Shown here in pieces: positions 46,611 through 51,151 of a stretch of DNA of 51,151 bases (position 1 is its first letter; every line of letters starts with the position of its first letter). The notes beneath the pieces were generated by a model. That model saw only the letters and a list, made by a program, of their open reading frames with translations, had not been told where the DNA came from and did no database searches. The position numbers were made by a program, and so were the translations under genes. The DNA is taken from the NCBI GenBank assembly GCA_947487165.1, contig CANKWX010000023.1:1-51151 (forward strand). The letters run 5' to 3'. Origin of the DNA: Burkholderiales bacterium. GTDB lineage: Bacteria > Pseudomonadota > Gammaproteobacteria > Burkholderiales > Burkholderiaceae_E.

Positions 46611-46916
46611 ATGAGGCAGACAATGTCCAAGGAAGCCGTTTTCACCATGAAGTTGGAGCCAGAGCTTCGGGCCGAATTCATGGCCGAGGCCGAGGCTAGC
46701 CATCGATCTGCCTCGCAGATCATGCGCGAATTGATGCGTGAATTTGTACAACGCCAGCGAGAGGCTCGCGAATACGAAGCGTTCTTGCGCAGCAAAGTGG
46801 CAAGCGCTCGGGAACAGATCAGTGCCGGTGACTACGCCAGCGCTGATGATGTTGAGGAAGGTTTCGCTGAAAGACGCGCAAAGCTACTGGCTAAGGCTGG
46901 CACGACCGGCGCATGA
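46611..46916 (+). CDS. Ribbon-helix-helix antitoxin of a ParE-type pair
   Basis: The 101-residue protein has TMKLEPELRAEFMAEAEASH ... SASQIMRELMREFVQRQ, a ribbon-helix-helix start, and a charged C-terminal half (SADDVEEGFAERRAKLLA). ATG 46623 is a second candidate. Its stop overlaps the toxin ATG (ATGA at 46913), typical of a toxin-antitoxin pair. It stands at the edge of the accessory island. Confidence 0.86.
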   Translation: MRQTMSKEAVFTMKLEPELRAEFMAEAEASHRSASQIMRELMREFVQRQREAREYEAFLRSKVASAREQISAGDYASADDVEEGFAERRAKLLAKAGTTGA

Positions 46917-47197
46917 AGGTCTTCTGGGCAACGGCTGCACAGAGAGACCGTGCCGATATCTTCGACTACATCAGCCAGGACAGCCCACTCGCCGCCATTC
47001 GAATGGATGAGCTTTTTGCTGATGCGGCTGCTCGCCTGGCCGATCACCCGCGCCTTGGTAAAGCCGGCTTGATCCCAGGCACGAGGGAGCTGATCCCCCA
47101 CGAAAGCTACCGGCTGGTGTACGAGGTACAGGGCGAAAAGGTGTGGATCTTGGCGCTGGTGCACACGGCAAGGATGTGGCCTGCGCGAAAGCCATGA
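46913..47197 (+). CDS. ParE/RelE-family toxin
   Basis: The 94-residue protein has VFWATAAQRDRADIFDYIS, the DHPRLGKAGLIPGTRELIPH pattern and YRLVYEVQGEKVWILALVHTARMWP, typical of RelE/ParE toxins. It is co-translated with the antitoxin before it. It and the recombinase pseudogene are convergent, 20 bases apart. Confidence 0.88.
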   Translation: MKVFWATAAQRDRADIFDYISQDSPLAAIRMDELFADAAARLADHPRLGKAGLIPGTRELIPHESYRLVYEVQGEKVWILALVHTARMWPARKP

Positions 47198-47217
47198 TGA
47201 GCTTCACAAATTAAAGA

Positions 47218-47409
47218 TCAGATTTCGGTGTGCTCTGAGATCTCCGGCGCATCGTCGACCTCAATGCCTAGATCGGACGCTTGGTCTTTTGCTGCATCAC
47301 CGTGTCGCGGACCTTCAGACTCACGAGGTCGCAGCGGCAAGTGATCGCCCAGCTTGTGCGGCGCCGAAAGGGCTGGCACATTGGCCTCAACTGCTGCCGC
47401 TTTACGCAT
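47218..47409 (-). pseudogene. Internally deleted small tyrosine recombinase
   Basis: An open frame of 63 codons joins the two ends of a small tyrosine-recombinase family of about 200 residues. The start PALSAPHKLGDHLPLRP matches the conserved N-terminus and LGIEVDDAPEISEHTEI before the stop matches the C-terminus. In the next frame the centre (47268-47333) encodes CDLVSLKVRD and VMQQKTKRP, conserved interior parts. The catalytic domain with its Arg, His and Tyr is missing, so the gene is dead. CTGCGACC is read as both LRP and CDL, suggesting a microhomology deletion. Family match is from memory. Confidence 0.72.
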
Positions 47410-47419
47410 GAATTTAGTA

Positions 47420-47435
47420 CTGTATAAAAACACAG
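47420..47435 (-). promoter_or_regulatory. LexA-type SOS box
   Basis: CTGTATAAAAACACAG matches the LexA consensus CTGT-N8-ACAG perfectly. It lies eleven bases before the ATG of the deleted recombinase on the minus strand and overlaps its promoter region. Confidence 0.6.
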
Positions 47436-47492
47436 TCAAGCACGACTTAGTGCTGCACCATCAAGCACTTGCCCATGCGAAGGCTGCCGTGG

Positions 47493-47551
47493 TTATGCAG
47501 CGTCGGTCGGAGTTATCCGGCAAGGCGTGCTGGATAAACTACTAGTTAGGC
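47493..47551 (+). other. attI-like region with GTTAGGC core at the front of the cassette array
   Basis: A single core GTTAGGC (47545-47551) opens the array without an attC partner. Upstream, GTTATGCAGC at 47492-47501 and AGTTATCC/GGATAAACT (47511-47518 with 47532-47540) have a spacing similar to the class 1 attI site as I remember it, where GTTATGGAGC lies about 51 bases before GTTAGGC. The two inverted arms could instead be a recombination site for the dead tyrosine recombinase. Confidence 0.45.
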
Positions 47552-48098
47552 CCCGGTGAAAATTTCCTGCCAATCGTTGCTCTTCATGATCCCGTACTGG
47601 GCGGCGTTGACGTCACAGGCGCCAACGTTTCCAAAGCCCGACGAGGTCCAGCGAATCGTAGTTTGGTCTGGCCAGAACCTTGACGTGTCTAATCGCATTA
47701 GCGAAGTCATGCGCGAAGTAAGCCATCTCCCGAGTTCATGGCAGCGCTCCTGGCATACACCACCGGCACCTCAAGCCGAAATCACACTTACTGCCGCGAA
47801 TCAGAAGGACGCTTGCGTGATTTGGCTTGGACCGAACTGGCTTGCGTCGAAGTGTGGACTGCCGGATCAGTGCAAGCCGATGTATGTTCACTTAACGTCG
47901 TCACAGGGGCGTTTCTTCCGTGATGTCGTTAACGGGAGCTGGGAAGTAAAGTGAAGCACATCTGCCTGCAGAACGAGATGCGCGCGTGCGACATGCCTAA
48001 CTTGGAGTTCAACCGGACAGCTCGCGCAGCCTGGGCTTCCAGGGCCTGCGTATGGTCCCTTCCAGCCCAGGCTGCGCAAGCAGCCGGTTAACGCAGCG
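47546..48098 (+). mobile_element. Gene cassette 1 (unknown protein)
   Basis: The cassette is bounded by G|TTAGGC cores at 47545 and 48098 and holds one ORF and the attC site at 47995-48104. This is the normal form of an integron cassette. Confidence 0.72.
47556..47954 (+). CDS. Cassette 1 protein, exported, unknown function
   Basis: The 132-residue protein begins GTG with a weakly hydrophobic leader (residues 1-22). The body has ACVIWLGPNWLASKCGLPDQC with paired Cys and ends QGRFFRDVVNGSWEVK. I recognise no family. The start lies only ten bases inside the cassette, as usual for cassette genes, which often lack their own promoter. The ORF ends 40 bases before the attC. Confidence 0.68.
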   Translation: MKISCQSLLFMIPYWAALTSQAPTFPKPDEVQRIVVWSGQNLDVSNRISEVMREVSHLPSSWQRSWHTPPAPQAEITLTAANQKDACVIWLGPNWLASKCGLPDQCKPMYVHLTSSQGRFFRDVVNGSWEVK

Positions 48099-48104
48099 TT
48101 AGGC
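47995..48104 (+). repeat. attC site 1
   Basis: R'' GCCTAAC (47995-48001) and R' GTTAGGC (48098-48104) bound a 110-base imperfect palindrome. L'' GTTCAACCGG pairs with CCGGTTAAC, and the centre pairs GCGCAGCCTGGGCT with AGCCCAGGCTGCGC. This is the fold of an integron attC. Confidence 0.85.
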
Positions 48105-48719
48105 ATCGAAATGCACATCCGGCGCCTCACGCCCGCAGACGCCTCAGCCTTTCAGGATTTCCGTCTAGCGGCGCTTCAGGACGCGCCTACAGCCTTTGGC
48201 TCTAGCTACGAGGAAGAACGAGACATCCCTGCGTCAGTTGTCGAAGGTCGCCTCGCCATCAAGTCAGATCGTGGGCCATTCGGCGCATTCGAAGACAGCC
48301 AACTCGTTGGCTTCGTCGCGCTTGGCCGAGAGAATCTGAAGAACCTTTCTCACAAGGCTCTCATCTGGGGCATGTATGTCAAGCCTGAGTACAGAGCGAA
48401 AGGCATCGCCAAAGCTTTGCTGCAAGAGGCAATATCCTTGGCCCGATCCGTCCCCGACATTCATCAGGTGAATCTAAGCGTCAATGCCAGCAACGCAGCG
48501 GCGATCGGACTCTACGAGTCGTTCGGGTTCAAGATGTTCGGGCATGAGCAAGGAGCATTGCGTATCGACGGAGAGTTTCACGATGAGCTGTTTATGTCTC
48601 TTCGCCTCACCGATGCCTAACTCAAAGTTGGAGCGGACGGCTTGCACGGGCCGGCGCTCCGCGGCTCGCAAATGATCCACTCCGCGCCGGCCCGTGCAAG
48701 CCGCCGTTCAACGTCAGCG
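48099..48719 (+). mobile_element. Gene cassette 2 (GNAT acetyltransferase)
   Basis: The cassette runs from the attC1 core to the attC2 core. It holds one gene and attC2. Confidence 0.74.
48111..48620 (+). CDS. Cassette 2 GNAT-family N-acetyltransferase
   Basis: The 169-residue protein has MHIRRLTPADASAFQDFRL at the start, KALIWGMYVKPEYRAKGIAKALLQEAI with the acetyl-CoA loop RAKGIA near residue 98, and NASNAAAIGLYESFGFK near 124. It would acetylate an amine on a small molecule or protein; antibiotic, polyamine or peptide targets are all possible. Its TAA stop lies inside the R'' box of attC2. Confidence 0.88.
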   Translation: MHIRRLTPADASAFQDFRLAALQDAPTAFGSSYEEERDIPASVVEGRLAIKSDRGPFGAFEDSQLVGFVALGRENLKNLSHKALIWGMYVKPEYRAKGIAKALLQEAISLARSVPDIHQVNLSVNASNAAAIGLYESFGFKMFGHEQGALRIDGEFHDELFMSLRLTDA

Positions 48720-48725
48720 TTAAGC
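48615..48725 (+). repeat. attC site 2
   Basis: R'' GCCTAAC (48615-48621) and R' GTTAAGC (48719-48725) bound 111 bases. The stem pairs GGCTTGCACGGGCCGGCGC with GCGCCGGCCCGTGCAAGCC. It differs clearly from attC1 and attC3. Confidence 0.82.
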
Positions 48726-49281
48726 AGACATGAATCGTCTCGTAGTCGCGATCTTTCTCTCTATGCTGACCTACCACTCACTTGCGAGCGCACTTGAGCT
48801 ATCCCAGGCTGACGCTGGCGTGTACGTCGTGCTGGACCAGAATCGTCAGCCCACGTCGCTGCGTTATCGTTTTGTGAACGATGCAGGGTCTTGGCGTGCT
48901 GAGGGGCGGGACGGCGATGGCGCGTGGCGCAGCATCAGTTGCGAAGGCGACTGCCAGTACAAAACCGTGGAAGGCGCATTGGCTCTGACGTACTTGCCTC
49001 CAGCCATGCGACAAAGCTACACGATCGCCTGCGTCAAGAACGTGGCGCAAGCCTTCTGCAAATATGTGGACAAGGAGAACCCGTCTCAGGGCGGCTATGT
49101 TGTGATGGCCCTCGTAGCCAATCCACCGAGACCGATACTTGTGCGTCGGGAAAGGTAATGCCTGGGGTGGGGCGTATGCCTAACTTGGAGTTCAACCGGA
49201 CAGCTTGCGCAGCCTGGGCCTCCAGGGCCTGCGGATGGTCCCTTCCGGCCCAGGCTGCGCAAGCCGCCGGTCAACTAGGCG
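48720..49281 (+). mobile_element. Gene cassette 3 (unknown exported protein)
   Basis: The cassette runs from the attC2 core to the attC3 core and holds one gene and attC3. Confidence 0.72.
48730..49158 (+). CDS. Cassette 3 protein, exported, unknown function
   Basis: The 142-residue protein has a signal peptide (residues 1-21, ending LASA). Four Cys lie in SCEGDCQY, ACVKN and FCKY and could form disulfides. A conserved-looking pattern is LTYLPPAMRQSYTIACV. I do not recognise the family. It ends 19 bases before attC3. Confidence 0.68.
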   Translation: MNRLVVAIFLSMLTYHSLASALELSQADAGVYVVLDQNRQPTSLRYRFVNDAGSWRAEGRDGDGAWRSISCEGDCQYKTVEGALALTYLPPAMRQSYTIACVKNVAQAFCKYVDKENPSQGGYVVMALVANPPRPILVRRER

Positions 49282-49287
49282 TTAGAC
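49178..49287 (+). repeat. attC site 3
   Basis: R'' GCCTAAC (49178-49184) and R' GTTAGAC (49281-49287) bound 110 bases. It shares about nine of ten bases with attC1, including TTGGAGTTCAACCGGACAGC and the central stem. Confidence 0.85.
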
Positions 49288-49290
49288 CGC

Positions 49291-49944
49291 ATGAAACACT
49301 TCATGCCCCTTCTCGTAGCAGTTGCAATTGCAATTGCAATTGCATCGCCGCTCGCTGCGTGGGGACAGACACGATTGCTGCCCGTCGATGAGGCTGCAGC
49401 CGTATCCGACTTTCTCAGTTTTCGATCGCAACTTCGAGCTGCGGTCGCGAAACGAGACCTGAAGGTCATCCTGGCGGCAATGTCCAAGAATGTGAAGCTC
49501 TCCTACGGCGGTTCTGAAGGACTGTCTGATTTCTTGATCATGTGGAAGCCCGAGTCCCCAGACACCAAACTGTGGGAAGAACTAGCCGAGGTGCTCGATC
49601 TTGGTGGCACCTTTGACTCACAAGGTGCGTTCACCGCACCTTACGTCTTTAGCCAGTGGCCCAGAGAAAAGGACGCGTTCACACACATGGCGGCCATAAG
49701 AACGGGAGTGCGCGTACGCACGGCTCCGAATGCGAGAGCTCCTGTCATTGCTTCCCTGGACTTCTCGGTCGTAGAAACCTCGGAATACGACCCGGCAACA
49801 GGCTGGGTAAAGGTAAAGCTGAGTCCCGGTCGCGCTGGATATGTCCACGTTCGCTATCTTAGAAGCCCGCTTGAGCACCGCATCAGATTCGAGAAGCAAG
49901 AGGGAAAGTGGCAAGCGGTTTTTTTTTTCATTGCGGGAGATTGA
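49291..49944 (+). CDS. Cassette 4 exported SH3-domain protein
   Basis: The 217-residue protein has a signal peptide ending AAWGQ near residue 26. After a helical region (SDFLSFRSQLRAAVAKRDLKVI) it has a bacterial SH3 domain (about 133-190): VRVRTAPNARAPVIASLDFSVVETS and GWVKVKLSPGRAGYVHVRYL. Such domains bind peptidoglycan or proteins. The leader is encoded by a GCAATT hexamer repeat (49324-49341) giving AIAIAI. It ends QAVFFFIAGD. Confidence 0.75.
   Translation: MKHFMPLLVAVAIAIAIASPLAAWGQTRLLPVDEAAAVSDFLSFRSQLRAAVAKRDLKVILAAMSKNVKLSYGGSEGLSDFLIMWKPESPDTKLWEELAEVLDLGGTFDSQGAFTAPYVFSQWPREKDAFTHMAAIRTGVRVRTAPNARAPVIASLDFSVVETSEYDPATGWVKVKLSPGRAGYVHVRYLRSPLEHRIRFEKQEGKWQAVFFFIAGD
49324..49341 (+). 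repeat. Three tandem GCAATT hexamers in the signal peptide
   Basis: Three GCAATT units encode AIAIAI in the hydrophobic core of the exported SH3-domain protein's signal peptide. Slippage would add or remove two residues without a frameshift. Confidence 0.85.
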
Positions 49945-50369
49945 ATGCGGCCTAATCCCGCTTAGTTCGAACGCTGAACGGCTGCTCTCTGGCGATTCAT
50001 TCGCCTAGGCCAACTTCCGCTTCGGGTCGGATCCGGGTCTTCGAGCCGCGCGCTTAATCGACCGCTTTCCCGCATCAAGCTGACATTTGCCTGTCCGGGT
50101 TCTTTGGGGCCGCAGCAGCCGATTTCTGTCGCAGTCCCTCAACGGGCGATCTCGGTGACGGTATCGATTCGGAGACCGTCGCGGGTTCGAATCTGAAACC
50201 CTAGCGCTTTTGATCCGGAATACTCAGTCGCTCGGCTGCTAGCCAGCGCCAGATGGCGAGAGAGCGAGTCCACGCTGACAAATGTTGGATACGTTGCTAC
50301 GTGTACTGGCGATGCGAACGTGATTGTAGTACTGTAGGTACATAGATCTTCTTTTCGTAGAGTTGCACT
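49945..50369. other. Gene-free stretch between the array and the VapC-type pair
   Basis: These 425 bases hold no convincing gene. A minus-strand open frame (50139 to about 50330) encodes SSRATEYSGSKALGFQIRT and TVTEIAR and may be the 3' stump of an unknown gene. GTAGTACTGTAGGTACA near 50325-50341 and TTGTAG nearby could be the promoter/operator of the next pair. Confidence 0.4.
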
Positions 50370-50627
50370 ATGACCGTCACGACAATCTCCAGCCGCGAAT
50401 TCAACCAGGATGTCAGTCGGGCCAAGCGCGCGGCAGAAGCGGGGCCGGTGTTCGTCACCGACCGTGGCCGTCCCGCCTATGTGCTGCTGCAGTACGAGGC
50501 CTATCAGCGCCTCGCTGGCCCCCCAAAGAGCCTTCTTGATGCGGTGGCAATGCCCGGCAGCGACGACATCGTGTTCGATCCGCCCCGCATGGGTGCTGGC
50601 GTGTTCCAGGTTCCGGACTTGACCTGA
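50370..50627 (+). CDS. Phd/YefM-family antitoxin
   Basis: The 85-residue protein has MTVTTISSREFNQDVSRAKRAAEAG and PVFVTDRGRPAYVLLQYEAYQRL, the Phd/YefM fold. The C-terminal 30 residues (SDDIVFDPPRMGAGVFQVPD) are the expected toxin-binding tail. The stop shares one base with the toxin ATG (TGATG). Confidence 0.9.
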   Translation: MTVTTISSREFNQDVSRAKRAAEAGPVFVTDRGRPAYVLLQYEAYQRLAGPPKSLLDAVAMPGSDDIVFDPPRMGAGVFQVPDLT

Positions 50628-51037
50628 TGTTCCTGCTCGATACCAACGTCCTGTCCGAATTGCGGCGGGCCGATCGTGCCGATGCGCGTGTCGCGGCATG
50701 GGCGCGGTCCGTTGATCACCTGCAGTTTTATCTGTCTGCCATTACGATCTTGGAAATCGAAGCCGGAGCCTTGCTGCTGGCACGACGCGACGTGCAGCAA
50801 GGGCTGGTGTTGCGAACCTGGATTGACGAGCACGTCTTGCCCGCTTTTGACGATCGAGTCCTTGCCGTGGACACGGTCGTAGCCCAGCGCTGTGCCCAGC
50901 TTCATGTGCCCGACCGTCGACCTGAACGCGACGCCCTGATTGCTGCAACGGCTCTGGTGCATCGCCTGAAGCTCGTCACGCGCAACGTCGCCGATTTTGA
51001 GCCCATGGGTGTTCATCTCCTCAATCCTTGGGAATAA
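50627..51037 (+). CDS. PIN-domain toxin, VapC/FitB-like
   Basis: The 136-residue protein has MFLLDTNVLSELRR with the first acidic residue, ITILEIEAGALLLARRD near residue 40, and RPERDALIAATALVHRLKLVTRNVADFEPMGV with the remaining acidic residues (Asp near 105 and 123). PIN toxins are ribonucleases; FitB-like members cleave tRNA or mRNA. It forms a pair with the preceding antitoxin. The last 114 bases of the window hold no gene. Confidence 0.9.
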   Translation: MFLLDTNVLSELRRADRADARVAAWARSVDHLQFYLSAITILEIEAGALLLARRDVQQGLVLRTWIDEHVLPAFDDRVLAVDTVVAQRCAQLHVPDRRPERDALIAATALVHRLKLVTRNVADFEPMGVHLLNPWE

Positions 51038-51151
51038 GGCAGCGCCCAAGAGGAGCAGTCGACGAAGGGGGAGGGTCAGTCAGTCGCCCGAACCGCTCCC
51101 AAACCGGCGAAGCTAGTTGTCGCCCTGCGCTGAGCCAAACGCTGATTAGTC

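Larger units (their letters stand above)
49282..49960 (+). mobile_element. Gene cassette 4 without a recognisable attC
   Basis: The cassette opens at the attC3 core and holds one gene. No R''/R' pair follows; GCGGCCTAAT at 49949 is only a poor R'' match. The array therefore ends here in truncated form or the last attC was lost. The end at 49960 is approximate. Confidence 0.45.

Noticed and set aside
47218-47439. The LexA-controlled open frame as the start of an integron integrase gene
   Set aside because: Its position fits intI, but the residues match the ends of a different small tyrosine-recombinase family (PHKLGDHLPLRP start, LGIEVDDA end).
50180-50215. GGGTTCGAATC as the T-arm of a tRNA gene
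   Set aside because: The flanks do not pair as a T-stem, and no acceptor, D- or anticodon arm is found upstream.
50139-50699. A 186-codon minus-strand gene over the Phd/VapC-type pair
   Set aside because: Most of it is the antisense of the antitoxin gene. Only the last 60 codons look protein-like, so I report those as a possible stump inside the gap.

Overview
The window is about 51 kb of GC-rich bacterial DNA from a betaproteobacterium, most likely of the order Burkholderiales. I infer this from gene order more than from any single gene: ffh, a CcsA/YpjD-like gene, a PP0621-like gene, pilS, pilR, ampD, then nrdA, nrdB and an Ala/Lys/Pro histone-H1-like gene; and a separate block of a PfkB kinase, a zinc-ribbon DUF3426-type protein, prmA, accC, accB, aroQ, a TlpA-like thioredoxin and mpl. 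A genus cannot be named from sequence alone.

Positions 1-17.4 kb are metabolic accessory DNA. They begin with an HSL-type esterase and the ribosome-rescue hydrolase arfB. On the minus strand follow a MauG-like di-haem peroxidase and a secreted amidohydrolase fused to a YtkA/FixH-like domain, next to a relic of an RND metal-efflux pump. A sugar-acid catabolic block comes next: a UxaA/GarD-type dehydratase divergent from an HpcH/HpaI aldolase, an arabinonate-type IlvD/Edd dehydratase and two MFS transporters. An enoyl-CoA hydratase/isomerase and an SdsA1-type alkylsulfatase are translationally coupled. The block ends with an SDR, a FAH-family hydrolase and a D-2-hydroxyacid dehydrogenase. A ParE/RHH toxin-antitoxin pair with a palindromic operator sits inside it.

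Positions 17.5-46.4 kb are mostly conserved core: rppH, proS, a lytic transglycosylase, a hotdog thioesterase, an esterase, an FAD-linked oxidase, a VPxPA-type PEP-CTERM protein behind a sigma54-like promoter, ffh through ampD, the nrdAB class Ia ribonucleotide reductase genes, the lysine-rich histone-like gene, yggT, the PfkB-to-aroQ cluster, a TlpA-like protein, a hypothetical, mpl and a yqiA-like esterase. Several intergenic gaps hold hairpins or palindromes, listed individually.

Positions 46.45 kb to the end are a mobile/accessory island and the most interesting part. It has a RHH/ParE toxin-antitoxin pair, an internally deleted small tyrosine-recombinase pseudogene with a perfect LexA-type box upstream, a lone GTTAGGC core with attI-like surroundings, and then an array of integron gene cassettes. 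Three attC sites of about 110 bp separate four single-gene cassettes: an unknown protein, a GNAT acetyltransferase, an unknown exported protein and an exported SH3-domain protein. No integron integrase is visible, so this looks like a CALIN-type array (attC cluster lacking an integrase) or one end of a larger integron. A Phd/VapC-type toxin-antitoxin pair lies beyond it. No rRNA, tRNA or CRISPR array was found.
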